Shown: positions 21,711 through 29,871 of the stretch, in pieces
Layout of the letters: every line of letters starts with the position of its first letter
Numbering within the stretch: position 1 is the first letter of the stretch
Assembly: GCA_021771675.1 (NCBI GenBank)
Contig: JAETOP010000036.1
Span: 1-31,282, forward strand
Reading direction: 5' to 3'
Origin: Oscillospiraceae bacterium
GTDB lineage: Bacteria > Bacillota_A > Clostridia > Oscillospirales > Oscillospiraceae
Length of the DNA stretch: 31,282 nucleotides
Made by a program: the position numbers and the translations under genes
Notes under the pieces: model-generated
Told to the model about the DNA's origin: nothing
Database searches by the model: none
The model's input: the letters and a program-made list of their open reading frames with translations, nothing else

Positions 21711-23065
21711 AGCTTTCCGCGAAAATCACCCTGGCGGTGGTGCTCATTGTGGCCCTTACCGTCAGCATCAGCGGCTATGCCATCGTCTCCTCGGTGTTCC
21801 ACGCCCAGCTGAAGCACCAGATCACCGCTGCTGCCGAGGAAACCCAGCTGCTTTGCTCGGTGCTGGGCACCATGGCGGTGGAGCGCCGTTCCAGCACCTC
21901 TGCCAGGGTTACGGCGGAGACGCTGGAGGAAACCCTGAGCATTGCTCCCTTCCGGGATTACCGGCTCCGCCTGGTTCAGCCCACCGCTCCCCGGGACAAC
22001 GTGGAGTACGACATCGTCCGGGTGAACGACGGGGCGGAGATGGTGTATGAGGTGGTAATTACCTGCCGCTTTGCGGTAGACCAAAAGGAGTATTATTTGG
22101 AAAGCCGCCGCGATGTCACCGATCTCTATGAGCTGCGGGGTCAGTATTTGGGCACCTTCAAGCTGGTATATCTGATTGCCGTGGCAGTGAGTCTGGCGGC
22201 GGGGTTCACCCTCAGCGCCGTGCTGACGGCCCCCATCCGAAGCTTGTCCCGTTCCACCCGGCAAATCGCCGGGGGCAACTACAGCGTCCGGGCAAATGTG
22301 AAGACCAGTGACGAGATTGGAATTCTGGCATCCCAATTCAACCGGATGGCCGGGGAGCTGGAGCAGCACATTGCGTCATTGGAACTGGCTACCCAGCAGC
22401 AGAAGGACTTCACCGCCTCCTTTGCCCACGAGCTGAAAACGCCCCTGACCTCTATCATCGGCTACGCCGACACCCTGCGCAGCCGCAAGCTGCCGGAGGA
22501 GCAGCAGTTTGAGGCCGCCAGCTTCATCTTCTCCGAGGGCCGGCGGCTGGAAACCATGTCCCACAGTCTGCTGCGGCTGTTCTCCCTGGAAAACGAGGAG
22601 CCCCAGATGCAGCGCTTCTCCGCCCTGGCCCTGGCGCAATCCGTGGAGGAGAGCATGGCCTATCCCATGAAGCAGCGTCAGCTGGTGCTGGAAGTGCGGG
22701 TGGAGGACCGGGTGCTGTGGGGCGAGCGGAGCCTTCTGGAAATTTTACTCTATAATCTGCTGGACAACGCCCGGAAGGCCTCCCAGCCGGGCAGCAAGAT
22801 CACCCTTCTGGGCGTCCGAACCCCGGAGGGCTACTGCTTTGCGGTGAAGGATCGGGGCATGGGCATTCCCCAGGAAGCTCTCAGCCGGATTACGGAGCCT
22901 TTCTACATGGTGGACAAGTCCCGCTCCCGGGCGGAGGGTGGAGCCGGGCTGGGCCTGGCCCTGTCCCAGCGAATTGCCCAGCTCCACGGAGCGAAGCTTC
23001 ACTACGAGAGCAAGGTGGGCCGGGGCACGGTGGTGTCCTTCCTGCTGCGGGAGGTGGTCAAATGA
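21707..23065 (+). CDS. HAMP-domain sensor histidine kinase
   Basis: A 452-aa membrane kinase. Transmembrane segments lie at about 8-28 and 155-178, bracketing a ~125-residue extracellular sensor region. HAMP linker follows (PIRSLSRSTRQIAGG...), then the HisKA dimerisation domain with phospho-acceptor His241 (FAHELKTPLTSIIGY). The HATPase domain shows an N box (LLYNLLDNARKAS), DRGMGIP, an F box and GAGLGLALSQRI. It is the partner of the upstream response regulator by ATGA overlap, and likewise overlaps the next gene by 4 nt. Confidence 0.95.
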   Translation: MKLSAKITLAVVLIVALTVSISGYAIVSSVFHAQLKHQITAAAEETQLLCSVLGTMAVERRSSTSARVTAETLEETLSIAPFRDYRLRLVQPTAPRDNVEYDIVRVNDGAEMVYEVVITCRFAVDQKEYYLESRRDVTDLYELRGQYLGTFKLVYLIAVAVSLAAGFTLSAVLTAPIRSLSRSTRQIAGGNYSVRANVKTSDEIGILASQFNRMAGELEQHIASLELATQQQKDFTASFAHELKTPLTSIIGYADTLRSRKLPEEQQFEAASFIFSEGRRLETMSHSLLRLFSLENEEPQMQRFSALALAQSVEESMAYPMKQRQLVLEVRVEDRVLWGERSLLEILLYNLLDNARKASQPGSKITLLGVRTPEGYCFAVKDRGMGIPQEALSRITEPFYMVDKSRSRAEGGAGLGLALSQRIAQLHGAKLHYESKVGRGTVVSFLLREVVK

Positions 23066-23826
23066 AAAACTGGATCATCATACTGCTTGCCCTGCTGGTG
23101 GTGATCGCCGGGGCCTTCCTGCCGGAGCTGCTGCTGGGGGCTGATTCCCTGCCGGAGCTGGATTTGGACTATGGCCAGGTATCGGTCACCTCCCAGAGCT
23201 CCTCGGGCTACACCTGGCGGATGGAGCAGATCGGTGAAAAATATTTTGGGGAGGGGGAGCACCTGCTCTCCACCTACATCAGCGAGGAGGGCCCCGAGCA
23301 GCAGAGCCAGGAGGGCTATGCCCAGTTCCGGGAGGAGCTGGGGCAGCTGATGGACCTGGGAGTCATTCCCCAGAATATTGAAACCCTTTTGGAGGAAAAG
23401 CGGGACTACCACATCCGATATTATTACCTGTTTGACAATGAGAGCGTCAGCGGGTTCCGCATCGCTGAATTCACTGCTTCCGCTGCCAATTGGCGCATTT
23501 CCGCCTGTATGGACGTGGAAAGCGGCAAGCTGGCCAAGGTGGAATACGGCGGAAGCCGGCTGATTCCCGGGGGAACCGTCTACCCCCAGAGCAGCTGGTA
23601 CGATGTGCTCCGGGGCTACGCCCAATACCTGGGGCTGGATACTACCCCCAACGCCACCCCGGAGGCAGTTACCCCCACCCTCCAGCAGGCGAGGCATTAT
23701 TACGACAGCATCACCGTGGACAAATGGACCTCCCCCATGGTCTCCGGAGACTCCGCCTGGATGGAGCTGCGGGTGCTGCGGGAGGACTACCTGGCCACCA
23801 TTGCGGTGTACCACGGTGGAAAATGA
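23062..23826 (+). CDS. Membrane-anchored protein coupled to the two-component system
   Basis: A 254-aa protein with an N-terminal membrane anchor or signal sequence (about residues 4-27) and a large extracellular part. That part is acidic and aromatic, with no recognised domain: FREELGQLMDLGVIPQNIE, and later YAQYLGLDTTPNATPEA. The start is fixed by ATGA overlap with the kinase gene. Many Firmicutes kinases have a coupled accessory membrane protein that modulates sensing; that role is inferred from gene order only. Confidence 0.8.
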   Translation: MKNWIIILLALLVVIAGAFLPELLLGADSLPELDLDYGQVSVTSQSSSGYTWRMEQIGEKYFGEGEHLLSTYISEEGPEQQSQEGYAQFREELGQLMDLGVIPQNIETLLEEKRDYHIRYYYLFDNESVSGFRIAEFTASAANWRISACMDVESGKLAKVEYGGSRLIPGGTVYPQSSWYDVLRGYAQYLGLDTTPNATPEAVTPTLQQARHYYDSITVDKWTSPMVSGDSAWMELRVLREDYLATIAVYHGGK

Positions 23827-23913
23827 TTCCATTTGGATACAAAAACGCATCAATTCCGATGCACAACCTTGGTAGGATAGAGAAAACCTGAGAAGCTAAG
23901 GGAGGTGCCGGAA

Positions 23914-24078
23914 TTGGTGCGTTTTACTTTTTGGAGAATCAAAATCATCTACGACCGTCGTTCCCGTGTCCTGGGGATTCAGCTGGGGCAGGACTGGGCC
24001 ATTCTCTGCCATAAAAAGGGAAAGCATGAATTGCCAGGGCTGACAAACAATACCCATAGACAAAGAAGGAGGGCATAA
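23914..24078 (+). CDS. Possible small basic protein
   Basis: A 54-codon frame starting at TTG 23914 (or GTG 23917), with GGGAGG about 8 nt upstream. It encodes VRFTFWRIKIIYDRRSRVLG and a charged C-terminal end. Its TAA is directly followed by the next ATG, a tight junction that supports translation. No family is recognised; the alternative is an untranslated leader of the lipoprotein gene. Confidence 0.4.
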   Translation: MVRFTFWRIKIIYDRRSRVLGIQLGQDWAILCHKKGKHELPGLTNNTHRQRRRA

Positions 24079-24543
24079 ATGATGAAATATTTTCTGTTCA
24101 CTTTGATCCTGTGCCTGCTGCTCACCGGCTGCGGGCGGAAGGAGCCGCAGATGAGTCACTTCTCCGTCTCCCGGAACGATACTCAGATCACCCTGGACGC
24201 CCCGGCGGAACCGGTGCTGAAGGCTCTGGGTGCCCCCTTCGGCTATGGGGAGTACCGGAGCGGCGCCCATTCCGGAGTGGAGAAGACCTACCGCTTTCAG
24301 GGCTTGAAACTGCGCACCTATCCTGGCCGGGACGGGGAGCGGATTCTGGGGGTGATGATTACGGAGGGGGGCCACCAAACGCCGGAGGGCATCTCCATCG
24401 GCGACAGCGCCGCCCGGGTTCGGGAGCGCTTCGGCAGCGACGCCATCCAGTCCGGCTGCTGCACCGTATCCCGGGAGGGCGAAAAAATGGTGGTGATGCT
24501 GGAAAACAACGTGGTCACCGCCATCCAATACACCCTGACCTGA
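24079..24543 (+). CDS. Small lipoprotein of unknown function
   Basis: A 154-aa exported lipoprotein. The signal sequence ends in the lipobox LLTGC (Cys18), so it would be anchored on the outer face of the membrane. The mature part is about 135 residues, with a central GISIGDSAARVRERFG segment resembling folds that respond to small changes in charge or pH. I cannot assign a family. GAAGGAGGG precedes the two adjacent ATGs at 24079 and 24082. It follows the two-component genes on the same strand and could be in their regulon. Confidence 0.8.
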   Translation: MMKYFLFTLILCLLLTGCGRKEPQMSHFSVSRNDTQITLDAPAEPVLKALGAPFGYGEYRSGAHSGVEKTYRFQGLKLRTYPGRDGERILGVMITEGGHQTPEGISIGDSAARVRERFGSDAIQSGCCTVSREGEKMVVMLENNVVTAIQYTLT

Positions 24544-24641
24544 AATATATCAATGTGCTTATCGGTTTCACGCAACAACCCGCCAAATTACAATTTGCTG
24601 ACGAAAGCCGATATGCACATATATCAATATGGAGGAGCGGT

Positions 24642-26060
24642 ATGTTTTACAAAAGAGTTTTTCTAAGCTTGATCATTACTTTGACAATCGTATCATTTTG
24701 CACCGGCTGCGGGGATTCCCCGAAAGGGTCTGAACCAATTGCTACGAGCGGGCAGGCTGTTGAGGCCGAAGTGACTGCCTCAACTGGTGAAACGCAATCA
24801 CCGCCGGACGAACCCGTCCCATATAAAAGCGCCTTCACCAGCACGGACGGCAGTGTGAACTTTGTGATGGACATTGACCGGACTGTCGGCGCATCCGATA
24901 TGCCTGCCGTGCAGGTCAGGCCGCATTTTCTGACCGGCGAAGACGCGAGAAGGGTTGCGGCATCACTTTTCCCGGACGCGGATTTTTTTGAAGCGGAGCC
25001 GGCAGAAGCAAACAACTTTTCCAAAAGCGAAATTCAGGCAAAACTGAGCAGATGGTCGGAATACGCAAATTTAGACGCCCTCAAAAAGCTATATGGGGAT
25101 TCGGCATCAGAAAATGATGTGGAGCTGATCAACAGCTTTCTTGAAGAATACACCCTGCTGTATGAGCAGGCTCCCGCAGAAAATCCGCATACGCCCTGCC
25201 AGTGGGAAATGCGCAATTCATCCGTCTATCAGCTTACAGCCGATGAGCTTGCCGAGGCCTCCGCGGCGGATTGGGGCAATGAAGTGTCCGCTCAGTTTTC
25301 TGTGAATGGAATCCCATATTACTTTACGGCTGCCGCCGGAAACGGAAGCAATTCCAAGGTGAATATGATTTCCTGCTACATCTACGACGGAATATGCCCC
25401 CGGGGGGATTTGGATGAACGCATTTTTTCCGCCAGGCTTTGCCGGACAGAGGCGCCTTCCCAGGAGCAGATGGACCTGATAAAATCAAGGGCTGAAACGC
25501 TTCTGTCGTCGTTTGATCTGGGGCAATGGCAGGTTGACGAGGTTTACGTCCAAAGCGGAGTCCAAAGCGGAAATGATGCAGAGTACTGGGTGTATGTAAA
25601 AGCCGTGCCGGTTTTAAATGGGTTTCCGGCGCTGCGGTATCCGCAGGAAAATTACGACCTGACTGACGCGCAGTTTGTTTTTTCGTCAAATGGTGATTTG
25701 ATTTCCTTCATGTTATTTTCTCCATTGGAGATTCAGAGAATTGAAAACGAAGCGGTAAAAGGCCTCAGCATAGAGGCGTTGTTGAGCCGGGTGCGGGAAC
25801 ACCTTGAAGGCACAGACGCCAATCACTATGGGCTTGGCGGTATTCTGCAAATAATCCCGGAGGACGTGCAGTGCAATGTCACCGTCTCTGAAATGGAATA
25901 CGGCCTGTCACGGACAAAGGAAGCTTATCGCTATGTCCCTTCGATTCTGTTAAAAGGCTCTGCTGAGTACATTGGAAAAGAGACAACATATTACAGGAGC
26001 GAAAGGCCCGAGGTCCTCCTTGTAGTCAACGCGGCAGACGGGACAATCATCCATGGATAA
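24642..26060 (+). CDS. DUF6034-like lipoprotein
   Basis: A 472-aa lipoprotein, signal sequence with lipobox FCTGC (Cys23). After a short Ser/Thr/Pro linker, the ordered part opens FTSTDGSVNFVMDID, then HFLTGEDARRVAASLFP. This matches what I recall of the DUF6034 family of Clostridia exported proteins; the function is unknown. GGAGGAG precedes ATG 24642. The same frame is open from 24111 but that part has no exported start and overlaps the previous gene, so it is rejected. Codon use here is visibly less GC-biased than in the neighbouring lipoprotein, hinting at separate origin (impression, not computed). Confidence 0.82.
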   Translation: MFYKRVFLSLIITLTIVSFCTGCGDSPKGSEPIATSGQAVEAEVTASTGETQSPPDEPVPYKSAFTSTDGSVNFVMDIDRTVGASDMPAVQVRPHFLTGEDARRVAASLFPDADFFEAEPAEANNFSKSEIQAKLSRWSEYANLDALKKLYGDSASENDVELINSFLEEYTLLYEQAPAENPHTPCQWEMRNSSVYQLTADELAEASAADWGNEVSAQFSVNGIPYYFTAAAGNGSNSKVNMISCYIYDGICPRGDLDERIFSARLCRTEAPSQEQMDLIKSRAETLLSSFDLGQWQVDEVYVQSGVQSGNDAEYWVYVKAVPVLNGFPALRYPQENYDLTDAQFVFSSNGDLISFMLFSPLEIQRIENEAVKGLSIEALLSRVREHLEGTDANHYGLGGILQIIPEDVQCNVTVSEMEYGLSRTKEAYRYVPSILLKGSAEYIGKETTYYRSERPEVLLVVNAADGTIIHG

Positions 26061-26101
26061 GCTTACACGGGGCCTGCTCAGGTGACACCACCCTTTTTTG
26101 T

Positions 26102-26130
26102 TTGACATAGACTGGTGTGTATGATACACT
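26102..26130 (+). promoter_or_regulatory. Promoter of the serine acetyltransferase gene
   Basis: TTGACA (26102-26107), 17 nt, TACACT (26125-26130), 33 nt before the ATG. No riboswitch lies between. Confidence 0.75.
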
Positions 26131-26163
26131 GGGGCATATCTGAACGGATTAAGGAGTGGTTTT

Positions 26164-27087
26164 ATGTCTCCCATTGAGCAGCAGATAGAAGGAATTGTGG
26201 ATGAGATTTTGGAGGATTACCAGCACCAGCGCTCCATTGATAAGCTGAACCCCTTTGTCCACCCCGACAAGGATACCGTCATCGACATCATCTATAAGCT
26301 TCTGCGCATTGCCTACCCCGGCTACTCCCGGGACAAAAGCTACCGGATTTACAACGCCCGGCACAATCTGTCCATGCTCATCGAGGATGTGATGTACAAT
26401 CTGAATAAGCAGATTGCCATTGTCCTCCGGGGCCAGATGGACGAACAGCAGGCGGAAAGCCGGGCCCAGGAGATTTCTCTGCAATTTTTCCGGGCCATTC
26501 CCTCCGTCCGGGCCGTCTCCCAAACGGATGTGGAGGCCTTTTACGACGGCGACCCCGCCGCCTACAGCACCGATGAGATCATTTTCTGCTACCCCGGCCT
26601 GTTCGCCATCACCGTCTACCGGCTGGCCCACGTGCTCTACACCCTGGGGGTGCCCATGCTGCCCCGAATCATGACGGAGCACGCCCACAGCGTCACCGGC
26701 ATCGACATCAACCCCGGGGCCACCATCGGAAACTATTTCTTCATCGACCACGGCACCGGCATTGTGGTTGGCGAGACTACCGTTATCGGCGACCATGTGA
26801 AGATTTATCAGGGCGTGACCCTGGGCGCCCTCACCACCCGTGGGGGCCAGAGTCTGCGGGGCAGGAAGCGCCACCCCACCATTGAGGACAATGTGACCAT
26901 TTACGCCGGTGCATCCATCCTGGGCGGAGAAACGGTCATCGGCCGGGACTGCGTCATTGGCTCCAATGTTTTTATCACCCACTCCATCCCGGAGAGCACC
27001 ACCGTCAGCGTAAAGAGCCAGGAGCTCCAATTCAAATCCCGGAAAACCGAGCCTTTCTGGGAGAACCAGGCGGGCAATGCCCGCTGA
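26164..27087 (+). CDS. epsC: Serine O-acetyltransferase, EpsC type
   Basis: A 307-aa enzyme making O-acetylserine from serine and acetyl-CoA, the first step of cysteine synthesis. The N-terminal helical domain (about 1-165) is followed by a left-handed beta helix built from hexapeptide repeats. Motifs visible include EHAHSVTGIDINPGATIG and FIDHGTGIVVGETTVIGD with the active-site His/Asp. Then comes IYQGVTLGAL and a GRKRHPTIEDNVTIYAG loop. The length suits the longer EpsC form rather than short CysE. GGAG precedes ATG 26164, and it has its own sigma-A promoter. No cysteine synthase lies in the window. Confidence 0.93.
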   Translation: MSPIEQQIEGIVDEILEDYQHQRSIDKLNPFVHPDKDTVIDIIYKLLRIAYPGYSRDKSYRIYNARHNLSMLIEDVMYNLNKQIAIVLRGQMDEQQAESRAQEISLQFFRAIPSVRAVSQTDVEAFYDGDPAAYSTDEIIFCYPGLFAITVYRLAHVLYTLGVPMLPRIMTEHAHSVTGIDINPGATIGNYFFIDHGTGIVVGETTVIGDHVKIYQGVTLGALTTRGGQSLRGRKRHPTIEDNVTIYAGASILGGETVIGRDCVIGSNVFITHSIPESTTVSVKSQELQFKSRKTEPFWENQAGNAR

Positions 27088-27208
27088 TCGTTCGCACGTG
27101 GAGCGTCGTTGCCTCAAATGCTTCCCGGCAATGTTTTCTTGGATGCAGAATTTTTGAGGAATCGGGCGGGCAATTCTCTCTTTGGCTCTGCTCGGGAGAA
27201 AAAAGTTC
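27088..27208. other. Short intergenic region
   Basis: No gene. The end of the upstream CDS carries a GCGGGCA/TGCCCGC palindrome with no T tract, so no terminator is called. Confidence 0.4.
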
Positions 27209-27237
27209 TTGACAAGTGGACACACATGGGGTATAGT
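27209..27237 (+). promoter_or_regulatory. Promoter of the T-box operon
   Basis: TTGACA (27209-27214), 17 nt, TATAGT (27232-27237); transcription would start near 27244, just before the T-box leader. Confidence 0.85.
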
Positions 27238-27244
27238 AAGCGTA

Positions 27245-27522
27245 TCTTAAATATGAAACCGTTGAGACGGAAGTAAAGTCAGCAGCGCATCCACAGAGAG
27301 TTCCGCACAGCTGAGAGCGGAGCGAGAAGCGGGTTGGCAAATGGACCGTCGAGGGCAGGGGGAAAAGGCTGAGCCTTAGTATCTTCTGACGCATTGCCAG
27401 CGTTATGGGGCAGCGGATGTGTTGGCATCCGGTTGAGGTGGCCGCTTCGGCGGCAAACAAGGTGGTACCGCAGAATATTGATTCTGTCCTTGTTCCCGAT
27501 CTAGGGAGCAAGGGCGTTTTTT
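27245..27522 (+). promoter_or_regulatory. T-box leader, tryptophan specifier
   Basis: A Stem I base pairs GACGG (27266-27270) with CCGTC (27346-27350). The 5' side carries the AGTA loop motif and the 3' side reads GCAAA-TGG-A, so the specifier codon is TGG (27342-27344), tryptophan. The T-box sequence AAGGTGGTACCGCAG lies at 27459-27473. The terminator CCTTGTTCCC (27488-27497) with GGGAGCAAGG (27504-27513) is followed by TTTTTT. Uncharged tRNA-Trp should stabilise the antiterminator and allow transcription of the ABC transporter. The discriminator-facing base is U, so pairing with the usual tRNA-Trp G73 would be a wobble. Confidence 0.93.
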
Positions 27523-27543
27523 ATTCCCCAAGGAGGTCATTTT

Positions 27544-27570
27544 ATGAAACATCCCGGCAGACGATGGTGA
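27544..27570 (+). CDS. 8-codon upstream ORF ending Trp-stop (possible leader peptide)
   Basis: ATG 27544, with AGGAGG at 27531-27536 (7-nt spacing), encodes MKHPGRRW, with UGG as the last sense codon before UGA. It lies after the T-box terminator and before the transporter gene. UGG and UGA fall in the left arm of a GGTGAC/GTCACC stem (27566-27571 with 27591-27596), so ribosome stalling at Trp would change this stem. The same ATGAAACATC occurs again at 27608, in frame with the main gene, so the segment may also be an insertion that split an older start. Translation is inferred. Confidence 0.5.
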   Translation: MKHPGRRW

Positions 27571-27634
27571 CGCCAAAACATTTCCAAATTGTCACCCAAA
27601 AACCTACATGAAACATCAAAAAGGAGTTATAATT

Positions 27635-28606
27635 ATGAAAAAGTTTGTTTGCCTGCTTCTCGCCGCCGTGATGGCCCTTTCTGTGATGTCCGTTTCCGCC
27701 GCTGCCACCGAGCAGAATTTCCGAATCGCCATTGTCCAGCAGCTGGATCACCCCTCCCTGGACGAAATCCGCACCGCCTGTGACGCCCGGCTGAAGGAGC
27801 TGGCCCAGGAGAAGGGCTTCAGCGTGGAAGTGAAGGATTTCCACGGCCAGAATGACCAGACCGTGCTGAACCAGATCGGCGCTCAGGTGGTGGACGACAA
27901 ATACGATGCCATCATCCCCATTGCCACCCTGGCCGCCCTGTGCATGGCTACCGCCACCGAGGATAACCAGATCCCTGTGATCTACGCCGCCATCTCCGAC
28001 CCTGAGTCCTCCGGCCTCACCGATATTGCCAACGTCACCGGCACCTCCGACGAGCTGAACACCGCCTTCATCATGGATATGATTTTTGCGGTTCAGCCCG
28101 ACGTGAAGACCGTGGGCCTGCTCTACTCCAACTCCGAAACCAACTCCCTCCGGCCCATTGCTCAGGCCAAGGAATACCTGGACGCCAAGGGCATCGCCTA
28201 CGTGGAAAAGACCGGCAACACCACCGATGAAATCCTTGCCGCTGCCTCCAGCTTGGTTGGCCGCTGCGACGTGGTGTTCACCCCCACCGATAACGTGGTC
28301 ATGGCCGCTGAAAATGCCGTGGCCGAAATCCTCACCGAGGCTGGCATTGCCCACTACACCGGCGCCGACTCCTTCGTCGCCTGCGGCGCCTTTGCCACCT
28401 GTGGCGTCAACTACACCGAGCTGGGCGCCTACACCGCCGAAATGGCCGTTGATATTCTGCTGGGCGGCGAATTCCCAGAATTCCATGTGATGGACGGCGG
28501 CATCATCACCGTCAACACCGAAACCGCCGCCGCTCTGGAGCTGGACTACGCCCCCTTTGCCGACATGGCAAACACCGTGGTGGAAGTGGTCACCAGCGAA
28601 GAATAG
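27635..28606 (+). CDS. trpX: ABC transporter substrate-binding protein, TrpX-like
   Basis: A 323-aa exported protein of the ABC_sub_bind family (PF04392 type), the binding component of tryptophan ABC systems. An N-terminal signal sequence is present (MKKFVCLLLAAVMAL...), cut near SAAA; there is no lipobox Cys, unusual for a Gram-positive binding protein. The mature domain starts FRIAIVQQLDHPSLDEI and has the YAAISDPESSGL and SEELN-type loops of this family. Start ATG 27635 has AAAGGAG 8 nt upstream; the in-frame ATG at 27608 lacks one. The Trp T-box upstream and the permease and ATPase downstream support a tryptophan importer. Confidence 0.9.
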   Translation: MKKFVCLLLAAVMALSVMSVSAAATEQNFRIAIVQQLDHPSLDEIRTACDARLKELAQEKGFSVEVKDFHGQNDQTVLNQIGAQVVDDKYDAIIPIATLAALCMATATEDNQIPVIYAAISDPESSGLTDIANVTGTSDELNTAFIMDMIFAVQPDVKTVGLLYSNSETNSLRPIAQAKEYLDAKGIAYVEKTGNTTDEILAAASSLVGRCDVVFTPTDNVVMAAENAVAEILTEAGIAHYTGADSFVACGAFATCGVNYTELGAYTAEMAVDILLGGEFPEFHVMDGGIITVNTETAAALELDYAPFADMANTVVEVVTSEE

Positions 28607-28642
28607 TTAGGAGTTAGGAATTAGGAATGAGGAATTTAACGG

Positions 28643-28970
28643 GATGCCCGTAGGGGAGGCTATCAGCCTCCCACCAGGTAATGGATTATGAGCGTTACGT
28701 TGAATGGAACCATGTTCCGGTTGAAGAGCTCAAGCCCCCCCTGTGTAAAGGGGGGAAGGGGGGATTGGGCAACAGGCTGCAACGAAAGGCAACCTGTTGG
28801 GCGAAGTGGTACAGACCGAACCATTGGGGGACGCACTGCCCCGCATTGGGTTGTACCGTCCTTTTGGTGCCCACTGCCCAATCCATGAGGTGCTCCAAAG
28901 CCATTACCAAGCGGGCGGGTCAAGACCCGCACCAAAGGCTCTCCCTTGGGGAAAGCTGTGTCAAACCCAT
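28643..28970 (+). repeat. MITE-like repeat between transporter genes
   Basis: No credible gene from 28607 to 28992. 28648-28712 matches the reverse complement of 3978-4042, including the palindrome GGGAGGCTATCAGCCTCCC at 28654-28672. 28743-28828 matches 125-208. The rest (GGGTCAAGACCCGCACC, CTCTCCCTTGGGGAAAGC) is hairpin-rich. It sits inside what should be one operon, separating trpX from the permease gene, so the downstream genes need readthrough or an internal promoter. Confidence 0.75.
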
Positions 28971-28992
28971 AAGCAAAAAAAGGAGATTTCCC

Positions 28993-29871
28993 ATGATTTC
29001 AACTGCCGTTGTGATAAGTGCCCTGGAATTGGGGTGCATTTATTCTCTGGTGGCCCTGGCGCTGTTTCTCAGCTTCCGGGTGCTGAACATCGCCGACATG
29101 ACCACCAACGGGGCCTTCACCCTTGGCTGCGCCGTGTCTGCTACGGTTGCCCTGGCGGGGCATCCCTTCCTGGCCTTCCCGGCTGCCATGCTGGCGGGGG
29201 CGGCGGCGGGATTCATTACCGCCCTGCTGCAAACAAAATTCCGGATTCCCTCCATCCTGGCGGGCATCATTACCGACACCGGGCTCTATACCGTGAACCT
29301 GGCGGTGATGGGCTTCTCCTCCAACGTCAGTCTGATGAAGAAGACCACCTTGTTTTCTGTCCTCAAGCCTTACCTCGGCATCTACTACCGGCTGATTCCC
29401 GCAGCGGTCATCACGGCCCTGGCGGCGGTGCTGATGGTGCTGTTTTTGAAGACCCGGTTAGGGCTCTCCATCCGGGCCACCGGGGATAACCCGGACATGG
29501 TTCGGGCCAGCTCCATCAACACCTCCTTCACCATCACCGTAGGACTGTGCGTGGCCAATGCCTGTACCGCCCTGTCCGGGGCCCTGCTGGCCCAGTACCA
29601 GAAAACCGCCGACATTAACCTGGGCGGCGGCATGGTCATCATCGGTCTTGCCTCCCTGATCATCGGCGAAGCGGTGCTGCCCAAGGGGAAGCTGTGGCTG
29701 AAGGCCCTGGGTGCCATCCTGGGATCCATCGCCTACCGGTTCATCATCGCCATTGCCCTGCGGCTGGATTTGCCCAGCGAGTGCCTGAAGCTGATCTCCG
29801 CAGTCATCGTGGCTTTGGCCATCGGCCTGCCCGCCATTCAGATCAAAAAGGGAGGCAAGGTAAAATGCTGA
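28993..29871 (+). CDS. trpY: ABC transporter permease, TrpY-like
   Basis: A 292-aa permease of the BPD_transp_2 type with about eight to nine hydrophobic segments. ADMTTNGAFTLGCAV near the N-terminus and ATGDNPDMVRASSIN, the ATPase-contact loop, match TrpY/related importers. It lacks a binding-protein signal. ATG 28993 is chosen because AAGGAG lies 8 nt upstream; the frame is open upstream through the repeat but has no exported or conserved start. It overlaps the ATPase gene by 7 nt, giving tight coupling. Confidence 0.92.
   Translation: MISTAVVISALELGCIYSLVALALFLSFRVLNIADMTTNGAFTLGCAVSATVALAGHPFLAFPAAMLAGAAAGFITALLQTKFRIPSILAGIITDTGLYTVNLAVMGFSSNVSLMKKTTLFSVLKPYLGIYYRLIPAAVITALAAVLMVLFLKTRLGLSIRATGDNPDMVRASSINTSFTITVGLCVANACTALSGALLAQYQKTADINLGGGMVIIGLASLIIGEAVLPKGKLWLKALGAILGSIAYRFIIAIALRLDLPSECLKLISAVIVALAIGLPAIQIKKGGKVKC

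Noticed and set aside
24111..24641. Long upstream part of the frame containing the 472-aa lipoprotein
   Set aside because: It overlaps the well-supported lipoprotein gene at 24079-24543; the signal peptide and ribosome binding site at 24642 set the true start.
27405..27611. 68-aa frame across the T-box leader
   Set aside because: It reads through the T-box motif and terminator; explained by the riboswitch.
28681..28992. Extended N-terminus of the Trp permease through the repeat
   Set aside because: The sequence is repeat DNA found elsewhere in the window; the membrane protein starts at 28993 behind a Shine-Dalgarno.
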